DNA from: Betaproteobacteria bacterium Ga0077532
GTDB lineage: Bacteria > Pseudomonadota > Gammaproteobacteria > Burkholderiales > Ga0077523
Reading direction: 5' to 3'
Assembly (NCBI GenBank): GCA_001464895.1
Contig: LNEE01000033.1
Coordinates: 1-64,000, forward strand
DNA length: 64,000 nucleotides
In this document: in pieces, positions 43,789 to 52,774 of the stretch
Numbering within the stretch: position 1 is the first letter of the stretch
Layout: each line of letters begins with the position of its first letter
Translations under genes and position numbers: made by a program
Notes under the pieces: generated by a model
What the model saw: only the letters and a program-made list of their open reading frames with translations
Database searches by the model: none
Told to the model about the DNA's origin: nothing

Positions 43789-44424
43789 TCAGGGCTTGCG
43801 ATCGCGTGGGCGGACCGCCTCGGAAACGCCGGCGAGAAAGCCGCTCGTGACTTCGGCCATGCGGTCGGTCAGCGCGCGGGCGGTGTCGAGGCCGGCAGCG
43901 GCCGCCTCGGAGGAAGCGTCCGACATGCGCTTCGCGAACGTCGAGGCCACTTCCGACACTGCAGCACCTGTGTCGGTACCCGTCCGCGTGGCGTGCGTGG
44001 CGATGTCCTGCAGCTGCTGCTTGAGGAGGCCGCCGGATTTCTCGGCAAGGGCGGACACCGTGCCGACGAACTCGCCTTCCAGTTTGCGGAGCGTGTCGAG
44101 GGCCGCCTGCCAGTCGCCACCCACCGCGTCACGACCGCGTGCCGACATTTCGTCGAGGGCGAGCTTCGCGTTCTGGGCGGACTTGCTGAAGGCCTCATCG
44201 AGGCCACCGAAGGCCGCGGCGACAGCATCTTTCATCCCGCCCCCCTGCGCCTCCGCGCCCAGCTTGATGCCAGAGCCGACATCGCGCATCACGGACTGCA
44301 TCGCCGCCAGGTCGAACTTGTGGTCGCGCAAGGCGGCCAGGGTGAGGTCACGAACGCGCCCGCGGATATCGCCGCCATCTCGCATCGCCTCTGCGGCCGC
44401 CGCTTCGAGCTTCTCGTCTGCCAT
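43789..44424 (-). CDS. Helical DUF6781-type stress protein
   Basis: This 211-residue protein is strongly helical and Ala-rich, with no Cys, no membrane segment and no enzyme motif. ATG 44424 is preceded by CAGGAGGATG, a strong ribosome site, so the longer frame to 44514 is rejected. The sequence reads like the phasin-like/DUF6781 proteins: GRVRDLTLAALRDHKFDLAAM, LDEAFSKSAQNAKLALDEM and TFAKRMSDASSEAAAAGLDT. A coiled-coil or granule-binding role is possible. A phasin for PHB granules is one guess, without proof. Confidence 0.65.
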   Translation of the reverse strand: MADEKLEAAAAEAMRDGGDIRGRVRDLTLAALRDHKFDLAAMQSVMRDVGSGIKLGAEAQGGGMKDAVAAAFGGLDEAFSKSAQNAKLALDEMSARGRDAVGGDWQAALDTLRKLEGEFVGTVSALAEKSGGLLKQQLQDIATHATRTGTDTGAAVSEVASTFAKRMSDASSEAAAAGLDTARALTDRMAEVTSGFLAGVSEAVRPRDRKP

Positions 44425-44540
44425 GGTGCATCCTCCTGTGCTGACCGACATCGTGCGGTCGCTGATCCGTCGTTCGCTGCTGCCATCGACCCGCTTCCGT
44501 CGTGGCAAGCCCATTGTCGACCTTCGATGCCCCGGTCGAA

Positions 44541-44554
44541 TTGACCTGAGTCAA
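44541..44554. promoter_or_regulatory. FNR/Dnr/FixK-type box
   Basis: TTGACCTGAGTCAA is a perfect dyad fitting TTGA-N6-TCAA, the core bound by FNR, Anr, Dnr and FixK regulators. It sits 117 bp upstream of the DUF6781-type gene (minus) and 120 bp upstream of the decayed gene at 44675 (plus). At typical leader lengths it could centre near -41.5 of either promoter. No FNR-family gene lies next to it. The function is inferred from the motif only. Confidence 0.7.
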
Positions 44555-44674
44555 TCACCCCCGGAGGCTCGCCGTGCCGTGCGGGTCCGGATGCGATTGG
44601 TACGCGATTCGCCTGAAGGCCGCGCAGCCGGGAGGTCCCGGCCGAATCGACGATCCCGTCGCGGAGGATTCATC

Positions 44675-45411
44675 ATGCGCCTGCACCCGCTGTTCGCAAC
44701 CCTGCTGTTCCCCGTGCTCATCGCTGCGCACGCCGAGGCCCAGCAGAACCGGCCGTCGGGTCGATGGGACTGCCAGTCCTAGCTGGGCCCGGCAGTGCTC
44801 GACTTCCAGAGCGCGCAGACGCTGACGTACGGCGGTGCCGCCATGCCGTATCGCGTCAGCGGCAACGCGATCCAGGTGGTGCAGGACGGTTATCCCGTCG
44901 ACTACCTCTTCGCGATGCAGGACGACCGCATGGACATCCGCACGCCCGAAGGCGAGATCATCCAGTGCAGGAAGAGCGGCGGCGCCGGCCGATCCGCAGG
45001 GGCTCCGGCACCGGGCGCAGTCGGCGCCAACGGCGGGAGTGGCCAGTGGAACCACCTGCTGCAGGGGCAGCTCTGCTCGTGGTCCGGTACATCGTCAGGC
45101 GGGAATAGCCGGTCGACCACCCAACGGGCGTTCTTCGACGGGCGCGGCCGCTTCACCACCGGATCGGAATCGAGTACGAGCGTGACGTCCCGGGACAGCG
45201 CGGGCTACGAGGTCGGCACCGCGTCAGCCTACGGCGCCGGAGAGGGTCCGGGGGCACCTACGAGGTCACCGCTGCCAGCCCCGGCGCACCGATCCGCGTG
45301 CAGTGGAGCACCGGCGAGTCGGATGTCGCCTACGTCCACCACGTGAGCGGCGGACGAATCACCGAGGTCAAGTACGGCAAGCTGCTTTTCGGAATGGGTC
45401 TGTGCGAGTGA
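44675..45411 (+). pseudogene. Decayed exported-protein gene (nonsense + frameshift)
   Basis: GGAGGATTCATC precedes ATG 44675. A signal peptide (LFATLLFPVLIAAHAEA) and QQNRPSGRWDCQS follow, then an in-frame TAG at 44780-44782. The same frame continues as a sensible protein (LGPAVLDFQSAQTLTYGG, about 150 residues). After about 45250 the reading must move to another frame to give GTYEVTAASPGAPIRVQW and end GLLFGMGLCE-like at TGA 45411. The shift maps to TCCGGGGG at about 45248-45255. Restored length would be about 245 residues, function unknown. Two lesions point to a true pseudogene; one could be a sequencing error. Confidence 0.75.
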
Positions 45412-45796
45412 TGCTGTCGGGAGACCGCCATGCTCGAACACGCGGTGCCTGGTGCGATTCGCGTCGCCATGTCCGGCGGTCGCTTCGCATCGGCGCCCCG
45501 GTGCCGGCGTCCCTCCCGATTAACCGATGCACCGGGACACACGCAAAAAAATGGCACCCAGTGGGTGCCGAAGAGGGAAGAGAGTACGGTTGAAGCACGG
45601 GGTTCGCGGGTGCAACTCGATCCCGCGATCCGTGGAAGGATGATGCCGCCAGGGCGCCCGGCAGCGAATATGCCGTGATGCGTAGACGGTTGGATTGCAG
45701 TGGACGGTGACCTGCGGCGCACCCGACTCGCAGCCGTAAACGCCGTTCAAGGAAGGTCTGCGCCAGGGCGTTCGGACTCACGCCCCCAGGAGCCTG
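45412..45796. other. Intergenic region, no gene
   Basis: These 385 bp between the decayed gene and the convergent regulator contain one terminator (45545-45569) and otherwise no coherent coding frame or repeat family. The sequence could be remains of another decayed gene, but I find no recognisable protein fragment on either strand. Confidence 0.45.
45545..45569 (-). terminator. Rho-independent terminator
   Basis: On the minus strand a 7-bp stem GGCACCC/GGGTGCC with a 3-base loop (45553-45569) is followed by seven T (45545-45551 read as A on the plus strand). It lies 228 bp beyond the stop of the receiver-HTH-cNMP regulator and would end that transcript. Confidence 0.75.
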
Positions 45797-46804
45797 TCAG
45801 GCCTGCCGGCCGTGGGACAGCAGTCGGCGCGTGATCGCCTGGAGAACGAAGAGGGCGAAGCCGGGGTTGAGGAAGTAGGCCTGCTTCACCTTCTCCTCGG
45901 TGAGCCGGAACGCGTCGACATCGGTGACGCACACCGCGCTGCAGGTGCGGCGATGATCCGGGGCGAAGATGCCGATCTCGCCGAACATGTCGTGGTCCTT
46001 CAGCTCGACGTCGATCTCGGGCAGGTGGATGCGCCCACGCTGGATCAGGTAGAGCGCGTCGGAGATGTCGCCCTTGCGGAACACGCAATGGCCGGCCTCG
46101 AACCTCTGGAACTCCATGTGCGGAAGCAGCCATCCGAGGTCGAGATCGCGGTGCTCCGCCTGGTCGATCTGGGACTGCACCACCTTGATGACGCGCATCG
46201 CGACGATGATGGCCTCGCTGCGGTTGCGCACGTTGAGCTTGCGGAGGATCGCGCTCATCTGGATGCGCACGGTGCCCTCCTGCTTGCCGAGGGATCGGGC
46301 GATCTCCAGATTGGTCTTGCCGCGCGCTGCGAGCGCAAGCACGGCGGACTCGGCATCGCTCAAGCCGAGATCCTTGAGGGATGGGATGCTGCCTTCGCTG
46401 CCACCGGAATCGGACACCGGCATCCCCATCGCGGGAGAGGCGCCATCCAAGGCCAACCTGAGCGCCGCGACGGTCGTCGGATCGTTGTAGTTCTTGGGCA
46501 CATAGGCCCGGGCACCGGCGCCGCGCAGCCCACGCTCCACCAGCGCGGGATCCGCCGTGCCGAACACGACGATGGGCGCTTCGGGACACGCATGGGCGAG
46601 GCGCTTCACGGCGGCTACGACGTCGAGGTGGTCCCGGTCGGCGTCGATCAGAACGATTCGCACGCCGCGCGACGTCGCGGGCGCCACCGTCGACGGGTCG
46701 TCCTGCCAGATCACGTCCAGCCGGCCATCGAGCGCCCTCAGCCGTTCCACCAAGCCCTCGGAGAACGACGAGCGCGCGAACAGGACCAGTGCCTTGCCCG
46801 CCAT
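45797..46804 (-). CDS. Regulator with receiver-like, LuxR HTH and cNMP-binding domains
   Basis: This 335-residue protein has an unusual order. Residues 1-120 look like a receiver (VLIDADRD with Asp, VFGTAD, YVPKNY with Lys), but the N-terminal acidic pair is missing (ALVLFARSSF), so phosphorylation is doubtful. Residues about 143-205 form a LuxR/FixJ HTH (LGLSDAESAVLALAARGKTN, then IRIQMSAIL-type recognition helix). Residues about 220-335 resemble a CRP-type cyclic-nucleotide domain (RFEAGHCVFRKGDISDALYL, MFGEIGIFAPDHRRTCS), with a changed phosphate-binding cassette. The diguanylate cyclase gene lies 127 bp upstream on the same strand. It may integrate a nucleotide signal; the ligand is unknown. 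Confidence 0.8.
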   Translation of the reverse strand: MAGKALVLFARSSFSEGLVERLRALDGRLDVIWQDDPSTVAPATSRGVRIVLIDADRDHLDVVAAVKRLAHACPEAPIVVFGTADPALVERGLRGAGARAYVPKNYNDPTTVAALRLALDGASPAMGMPVSDSGGSEGSIPSLKDLGLSDAESAVLALAARGKTNLEIARSLGKQEGTVRIQMSAILRKLNVRNRSEAIIVAMRVIKVVQSQIDQAEHRDLDLGWLLPHMEFQRFEAGHCVFRKGDISDALYLIQRGRIHLPEIDVELKDHDMFGEIGIFAPDHRRTCSAVCVTDVDAFRLTEEKVKQAYFLNPGFALFVLQAITRRLLSHGRQA

Positions 46805-46931
46805 CGCTTCCCTCGCTTGCAGGCCATCGCCGGGCCTGCGGATCCAGCCGCGCCGAAGGCGCGGGTCCCGGTCTTCCGGCGGGGACGGCGCAGTCTGCGA
46901 AACGTGCACGGCCCTTCCACCGACCGGATGA

Positions 46932-47960
46932 CTATTCTGCGGTTTCGACCCGGTTGCGGCCGCCGCCCTTCGCCCGGTAGAGCGCTGCATCGGCGCGCTC
47001 CAGCAACGCCGACACCGGCTCGCCCGCCTTGTGCATCGCCACCCCGGCAGAAAGGGTGATGTTCCCCACCACCTCGTCGTTGTTGAGACGCCGGATACGG
47101 CTCGCAGCCACCAGGCGCCGCACGCCCTCGGCCACGGCCCAGGCACCCTTCAACGCCGTTGCCGGCAGCAGGATCGCAAACTCCTCCCCGCCATACCGCG
47201 CCACGGCATCCCGGCCCTTGACGCCGGCCTTCAGCGCCTCGCCCACCGCCCGGATCACGCGGTCACCAAAGAGATGACCATAGCCATCGTTGATCTTCTT
47301 GAAGTGATCGATGTCCGCGATGACCACGCTGAAGGTCTCGGCCTTGCCTGCTGACGCCGACACGAGCGCGCCGATACGGTCGTCGAAGGCGCGCCGGTTC
47401 AGCAGCCCGGTGAGGGCATCGACCATCGCCTCCTCACGCACCCGGGTGAGTTCCGCCCGGAGTTCGTCGATCTCCTGCCGGCTCGAACTGAGGCGTTCGT
47501 GAACACCGGACATCGCGCTGCGCATCTGGACGGTGTCCTGCAGGGCTTCGCGTACGAGTTCCGGAAGTTCACCGGCCGCGGGCTGCTTCTCGAGTCTCGT
47601 GCCGAGAACGGAAAGCCTTTCCCCATAGGCGCCCGCCTCGTTGCCGGCACGCGTCGTGGATTCCGATACCTCGTGAACCACACGCTTGAGGTTGTCGCCG
47701 AGACGGGCGACCGTGCTTTCGTCCAGATCGGCAATGTAGGTCGCGTACAGCCGGCGGGTGGTTTCGTCGTCGAGCTTCCTGCCGTCCTTGGTCAGGTTGT
47801 CGACCTCCTCACGCAGGGCGGCGCTGAAACCTCCGACATACTCGTACCAGACTGCGTACGAGATCGGATGGACACCCGCCTCCTGTTTGGACATGAGGCC
47901 TAGCGCGAGTCTGAGGAGCTCAGCGCTTTTTTCCGGGGGCTCTCGATAGCGTTTCAACAC
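46932..47960 (-). CDS. Diguanylate cyclase (GGDEF)
   Basis: This 342-residue cytosolic protein starts with GTG. The N-terminal about 170 residues are helical, with a probable coiled coil ending RQEIDELRAELTRVREEAM, the usual lead to GGDEF. The catalytic part holds DALTGLLNRRAFDD, ADIDHFKKINDGYGHLFGD and the active-site loop RYGGEEFAILLP, so c-di-GMP synthesis is expected. The inhibitory site upstream of GGEEF reads KGRD, not RxxD, so product inhibition may be weak. The N-terminal domain resembles that of some 'GGDEF with TIGR-type' cytosolic cyclases of beta/gammaproteobacteria; its signal is unknown. Confidence 0.9.
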   Translation of the reverse strand: MLKRYREPPEKSAELLRLALGLMSKQEAGVHPISYAVWYEYVGGFSAALREEVDNLTKDGRKLDDETTRRLYATYIADLDESTVARLGDNLKRVVHEVSESTTRAGNEAGAYGERLSVLGTRLEKQPAAGELPELVREALQDTVQMRSAMSGVHERLSSSRQEIDELRAELTRVREEAMVDALTGLLNRRAFDDRIGALVSASAGKAETFSVVIADIDHFKKINDGYGHLFGDRVIRAVGEALKAGVKGRDAVARYGGEEFAILLPATALKGAWAVAEGVRRLVAASRIRRLNNDEVVGNITLSAGVAMHKAGEPVSALLERADAALYRAKGGGRNRVETAE

Positions 47961-48069
47961 GGACGTTTCTCGTTCTTGTGAGCGGACGGCTGATCGCGGG
48001 AGGATGGCCGCCGCGGAATGTTCGGGGGAGCCGCCACCCTATGACCGGAGACCCCGTACGACCGCTGAC

Positions 48070-48113
48070 AAAAAATTGGCAGGTCACCATTCCTGCCGAT
48101 GACCTGCCTTTTT
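48070..48113 (-). terminator. Rho-independent terminator after the ketoacid oxidoreductase
   Basis: A perfect 9-bp stem GGCAGGTCA/TGACCTGCC (48078-48086 with 48100-48108) is flanked by A-run 48070-48075 on one side and TTTTTA 48109-48113 on the other. On the minus strand it follows the oxidoreductase stop (48172) by about 64 bp and separates that gene from the diguanylate cyclase. The structure is symmetrical enough to work in both directions. Confidence 0.88.
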
Positions 48114-48171
48114 ATGATGCCATCAAATGGGGGCTGCGGCGCAACGAAGCGCGCAGCGTGCCCTCATGCAA

Positions 48172-51100
48172 TCATGCTGCGGCCCGTGCGTCGTGCCCCG
48201 GATTGCGCCAGGCATCCAGCAGGCGCGCCTGCTTCTGCCGGGCGGCGGCCAGATGCCGCTCCTTCACGTGGCCATACCCGCGGATCTCCTCGGGGATCGA
48301 GGCAAGCTCGACCGCCAGCCCGACGTTGCTCCGGTCGAGCTTCGCCAGGAGGTCGCGCACCAGCGTCTCGTACTCGCCGATGAGGGCCCGTTCCGTGCGC
48401 CGCTCCTCGGTGCGTCCGAAGATGTCGAAGGCGCCGCCGCGCAGGAACCGCAGCTTCGCGAGCACCCCGAAGGCCTTCAGCATCCAGGGTCCGTACTCCT
48501 TCTTGCGAAGCTCCCCCGTCACCGGATCCCGCTTTGCGAGCAAAGGCGGCGCGAGGTGGAAGCGCAGGCTGTAGCTGCCCTCGAACTGCGCCTCCAGCTT
48601 GGCCCGAAAGTCCGGGCTCGAATACAGGCGCGCGACCTCGTACTCGTCCTTGTAGGCCATCAGCTTGAAGTAGTAGCGGGCCACGGCCTCCGACAGCGCC
48701 GTCGAACCCTTCACCTTCTGCTGCTCGGCCTCGCGCACCGTCTCGACCAGCGCCTTGTAGCGGGCGGCATAGGCGGCGTCCTGGTAGTCCGTGAGGAATG
48801 CCACGCGGCGGGTGATCATCTCGTCGAGGGTCTCGGAGACGGCGGTGCTCGCCGCCTTCTCGACCTTCGGCGCCACGAGGCGCTCGACGGCCTTGAGATC
48901 CACCGCGGCACGACGGCCCCACAGGAAGGCCGCCGTGTTCATCTTGACCGCGGCACCGTTCATCTCGATGGCCTTGTTGATGGCCTCGGACGACACCGGC
49001 AGCAGGCCGAGCTGGAAGGCATAGCCCAGCATGAACATGTTGGTCGCGATGGAATCCCCCATCAGCGCCGTGGCGAGCTTGGACGCCCCGACGAATTCAG
49101 CGTTGTCCGCGCCGACACCACGGCGGATGGTGTCCTGCAGGGAGGCGCCCGGGAACTTGAAGTTGGCGTTGCGGGTGAAGTCGCCGGTCATCTGCTGGTG
49201 CGTGTTCACCACCACGCGCGTGCCCTGCCGGACGATGTCCATGGTCTTCTGGCTTGCCGACACCACGAGGTCGCAGCCGAGAAGTACGCTGGCGCCGCCC
49301 GCGCCGAGGCGCACGGTCTTGATGTCTTCCGGATTGGCGGCGATCTGCAGATGCGTCCAGACCGAGCCGCCCTTCTGCGCGAGACCCGCCATGTCCAGAC
49401 CCGCGAAACCCTTGCCTTCCAGATGCGCGGCCATGCCGACGATGGCGCCGATCGTCACCACCCCGGTGCCGCCGACGCCCGTGACGAGGATGCCGTACGG
49501 GCGCTCCAGCGACGGCAGCGCCGGCTCGGGCACCGCCGGGAACAGCGTGTCGATGTTCTCCCCGGCCGGCTTGCTGACCGACTTGCGCACGCCACCGCCA
49601 TGGACCGTGACGAAGCTCGGGCAGAAGCCCTTCACGCACGAGTAGTCCTTGTTGCAGGCGGACTGGTCGATGAGGCGCTTGCGGCCGAACTCCGTCTCGA
49701 GCGGCGTGACCGACACGCAGTTCGACTTCACGCCGCAGTCACCGCAGCCCTCGCACACGAGGTCGTTGATGAAGGCTCGCTTGGGCGGATCGGGGTACTC
49801 GCCGCGCTTGCGGCGCCGCCGCTTCTCCGACGCACACGTCTGGTCGTACACGATGACGGAGACACCCTTCACCTCGCGGAACTGGCGCTGGACGGCGTCG
49901 TAGTCGTCGCGATGATGCACCGTGACCCCGGGCGCGAAGCCCGGCGCGGGGCCGTACTTCTCGGGCTCGTCGGTGACGACCGCGATGCGCGTCGCTCCCT
50001 CGGCCGCCATCTGCTGCGTGATCTGCGGCACGGTGATCTGGCCGTCGTGCTTCTGACCACCGGTCATCGCCACGGCGTCGTTGTAGAGGATCTTGTAGGT
50101 CATCGTGGCGCCGGAGGCCATCGCCGCCCGGACGGCCAGCGATCCCGAGTGGAAGTACGTGCCGTCGCCGATGTTCTGGAAGATGTGCCCCGTCTTCACG
50201 AAGGGCGCCATGCCCATCCAGCTGGCGCCCTCACCGCCCATCTGCGTGTAGCCAGCGGTGTTGCGGTCCATCCACTGCGCCATGTAGTGACAGCCGATGC
50301 CGGCCATCGCGCGGCTGCCTTCGGGTACGCGGGTGCCGGTGCTGTGGGGGCAGCCAGAGCAGAAGTACGGCGTGCGCTCCATGGCCGGCTTCTCGGACTC
50401 CCGGGCGCCGAGCGCAATCTGCTCTTCGAGCCGGGTGCGGAGCTGCGCGTCGTCAACGAACTCCAGCAGGCGCTGACCGATGGCGACCGCGATGTGGTTC
50501 GGATCGAGCGCGCCATTGCTCTGCAGGAGGCGCTGGCCTGCTTCGTCCTGCTTGCCGACGACCATCGGTGCGCCGGCGATGCCGTAGAGCGCTTCCTTGA
50601 TCTGCGGCTCCATCAGTGCCCGCTTCTCCTCGACCACGAGGATCTTCGTGAGCCCCTGACCGAACTCGCGGATGCTCGCCGTCTCCATGGGCCAGGTCAT
50701 GCCGGCCTTGAAGACGCGCAGGCCCAGGCGCTTCGCCTCGGTTTCGTCGATGCCCAGATACTGCAGCGCCTGGCGCACATCCATGTACGACTTGCCGCAG
50801 GTCGCGATGCCGAACTTCGCGGCGGGCGAATCGATCACCACGCGGTTCAGCTTGTTGGCGCGCGAGAACGCACGCACGGCGTCGAGCTTGATGTTGTGCA
50901 GCCGCGCTTCCTGGTCGAGCGCCGGATCGGGGAAGCGGATGTGCACGCCCTCGGCCGGGATCACGAAGTCCGTCGGAATCACGATCTGCACGCGGTCCGG
51001 GTCGACGTCGACCGATGCCGTGGCGTCGATGGTGTCCTTCATCGACTTCAGACCGACCCAGCAGCCGGAGTAGCGCGACAGCGCCCAGCCGATGATTCCG

Positions 51101-51645
51101 TAGTCGAGCAGCTCCTGCACGCCGGCGGGATTCAGGATCGGGATCATCGCGTCGACCATCGCGAACTCGCTCTGGTGGGCCGTGGTGGACGACTCGCACG
51201 TGTGGTCATCGCCCATCAGCGCGATCACGCCGCCGAGCGGAGCAGTCCCCGCGAGGTTGGCGTGCCGGAAGGCGTCGCCGGTGCGGTCGACGCCCGGCCC
51301 CTTGCCGTACCAGACCGCGAACACGCCATCGAATTTCTGGTCGCCGCCGAGGTGCGCCTGCTGCGTACCCCAGCACGCCGTGGCGGCGAGGTCCTCGTTC
51401 ACGCCCGGCTGGAAATGGACGTTGTGCTGCTTCAGGAACTTCGAGGCGGCGCCCAGTTGCTGGTCATAACCGCCGAGGGGCGAACCCCGATAGCCGGAGA
51501 TGTAGCAGGCGGTGGTCTTCCCCATGGCGGCGTCGCGACGCTGCTGCATGAGAGGCAGACGCACGAGCGCCTGGGTGCCGGTGAGGAAGATGCGCCCCTT
51601 GTCGACGAGATACTTGTCGGAGAGGGAGACGTCGAGCAAAGCCAT
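48172..51645 (-). CDS. Indolepyruvate ferredoxin oxidoreductase, single-chain
   Basis: This 1157-residue fused enzyme oxidatively decarboxylates aryl or branched 2-oxo acids to acyl-CoA with ferredoxin. Order: pyrimidine-binding TPP domain (ISGYRGSPLGGYD, GVNEDLAATACWG), central region, pyrophosphate TPP domain (CSGCPHSTGT, GGEGASWMGMAPF, NIGDGTYFHSG), a 4Fe-4S segment CEGCGDCGVKSNC with later Cys in ACNKDYSC and FCPSF, and the gamma domain starting VTGVGGTGVVTIGAI. A C-terminal extension of about 200 residues is usual for the proteobacterial fused form. It serves aromatic amino acid breakdown. Divergent from a LysR gene; ends at a clear terminator. Confidence 0.93.
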   Translation of the reverse strand: MALLDVSLSDKYLVDKGRIFLTGTQALVRLPLMQQRRDAAMGKTTACYISGYRGSPLGGYDQQLGAASKFLKQHNVHFQPGVNEDLAATACWGTQQAHLGGDQKFDGVFAVWYGKGPGVDRTGDAFRHANLAGTAPLGGVIALMGDDHTCESSTTAHQSEFAMVDAMIPILNPAGVQELLDYGIIGWALSRYSGCWVGLKSMKDTIDATASVDVDPDRVQIVIPTDFVIPAEGVHIRFPDPALDQEARLHNIKLDAVRAFSRANKLNRVVIDSPAAKFGIATCGKSYMDVRQALQYLGIDETEAKRLGLRVFKAGMTWPMETASIREFGQGLTKILVVEEKRALMEPQIKEALYGIAGAPMVVGKQDEAGQRLLQSNGALDPNHIAVAIGQRLLEFVDDAQLRTRLEEQIALGARESEKPAMERTPYFCSGCPHSTGTRVPEGSRAMAGIGCHYMAQWMDRNTAGYTQMGGEGASWMGMAPFVKTGHIFQNIGDGTYFHSGSLAVRAAMASGATMTYKILYNDAVAMTGGQKHDGQITVPQITQQMAAEGATRIAVVTDEPEKYGPAPGFAPGVTVHHRDDYDAVQRQFREVKGVSVIVYDQTCASEKRRRRKRGEYPDPPKRAFINDLVCEGCGDCGVKSNCVSVTPLETEFGRKRLIDQSACNKDYSCVKGFCPSFVTVHGGGVRKSVSKPAGENIDTLFPAVPEPALPSLERPYGILVTGVGGTGVVTIGAIVGMAAHLEGKGFAGLDMAGLAQKGGSVWTHLQIAANPEDIKTVRLGAGGASVLLGCDLVVSASQKTMDIVRQGTRVVVNTHQQMTGDFTRNANFKFPGASLQDTIRRGVGADNAEFVGASKLATALMGDSIATNMFMLGYAFQLGLLPVSSEAINKAIEMNGAAVKMNTAAFLWGRRAAVDLKAVERLVAPKVEKAASTAVSETLDEMITRRVAFLTDYQDAAYAARYKALVETVREAEQQKVKGSTALSEAVARYYFKLMAYKDEYEVARLYSSPDFRAKLEAQFEGSYSLRFHLAPPLLAKRDPVTGELRKKEYGPWMLKAFGVLAKLRFLRGGAFDIFGRTEERRTERALIGEYETLVRDLLAKLDRSNVGLAVELASIPEEIRGYGHVKERHLAAARQKQARLLDAWRNPGHDARAAA

Positions 51646-51841
51646 GAACGGAACCTCGGCAGATGTGAATGACGACCGCGGCATCCGCCCACTGTCGGGA
51701 GGGCTCTGCGCAGCCGGCGCGAGCGCGTTGGCTGTGCAGGGCGCCCCGGGACGGGACACCGCAGACTGCCATGTTAGTCTCCCCTGACCGTCACGGGGAG
51801 TCCGTCTCGGGCACAGCACTCTTTCCGCAGCGTCACGAAAC

Positions 51842-52756
51842 ATGGAAAACCTCGCAGGGCTCGTCGTCTTCGCCCGCGTCGTGGAAGCCCAGAGCTTCTC
51901 CGAGGCCGGTCGCCGCCTCGGGATGTCGCCGTCGGTCGTGAGCAAGCAGGTCGCACGGCTCGAGCGCTCGCTCGGCGCACGTCTCCTGAATCGCACCACC
52001 CGCAATCTCTCCGTCACCGAAGTGGGCGCGGCCGTCTACGAGCACTGCGCGCGCATCTCCCGAGAGGCCGAGGAGATCGACCTCGCCGTGGCGCAGCTCC
52101 ACGCCGCCCCACGCGGGCGCCTCAAGGTCGCGGCGCCCGCGAACTTCGGCATGCTGCATCTCGCGCCGCTGGTGGCAGGGTTCCTCGCGGAGCATCCGGA
52201 GATAAGCGTCGAGTTGACGCTGAAGGACCGCATCGCCGTCGATCTAGCGGACGACGGCCTCGACTGCGCTTTCGTGATCGCGCATGGCCCGGCACAGAAC
52301 GTCGTGGCGCGCCGCCTCGCACCGATCCGCTGGGTGCTCTGCGCAGCACCTGCCTATCTCGACCGCCACGGACGCCCGCAGTCCGTGGCCGACATCACCG
52401 CGCACAACTGCCTCGTGTATCCGGAACTGCTGTCAGCCGGCGCGTGGCGCTTCCGGTGCGGTTCCAGCGAAGAGGTGCCCGAAGTGCACGGCAACTTCCG
52501 CGCGAACTCGAGCCTCGCGGTGCGGGGCGCGGCAGTGGCCGGGCTCGGGCTCGCCGTGCTGCCCACCTTCATCGTCGGCGCGGACCTCCGGGAGGGACGG
52601 CTGGAGCTCCTCCTGCCGGAGTGCCGCCCGTTCCACGAGAGCGCCCTCGAAGCGATCTACCTGCCCGGCCGCCCGTTGCCGGCGAAGCTCACCCGTTTCC
52701 TCGACTACTGCCAGGCGCGCTTCGGTCCGCAGCCGTACTGGGACGACGGCGTGTGA
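51842..52756 (+). CDS. LysR-family transcriptional regulator
   Basis: This 304-residue protein has the LysR winged HTH at residues 1-60 (FARVVEAQSFSEAGRRLGMS, then VVSKQVARLERSLGARLLNR) and a periplasmic-binding-like effector domain (GRLKVAAPANFGMLHLAP, GLGLAVLPTFIVGADLREG). It is divergent from the indolepyruvate oxidoreductase across 196 bp, the usual LysR-target geometry, so control of that gene is likely. The QOR gene converges on its 3' end with an 18-bp gap. No clear T-N11-A palindrome was found. Confidence 0.92.
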   Translation: MENLAGLVVFARVVEAQSFSEAGRRLGMSPSVVSKQVARLERSLGARLLNRTTRNLSVTEVGAAVYEHCARISREAEEIDLAVAQLHAAPRGRLKVAAPANFGMLHLAPLVAGFLAEHPEISVELTLKDRIAVDLADDGLDCAFVIAHGPAQNVVARRLAPIRWVLCAAPAYLDRHGRPQSVADITAHNCLVYPELLSAGAWRFRCGSSEEVPEVHGNFRANSSLAVRGAAVAGLGLAVLPTFIVGADLREGRLELLLPECRPFHESALEAIYLPGRPLPAKLTRFLDYCQARFGPQPYWDDGV

Positions 52757-52774
52757 AACGCGCCGCGGCGCGCG

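Noticed and set aside
44780-44782. Programmed TAG readthrough or recoding
   Set aside because: No stem-loop or special context is evident and a second lesion downstream makes decay simpler.
48127-51672. Very long open frame on the plus strand opposite the ketoacid oxidoreductase
   Set aside because: It is a GC-rich mirror of a clear 1157-residue enzyme; its translation is His/Arg/Asp-rich low complexity without any domain.
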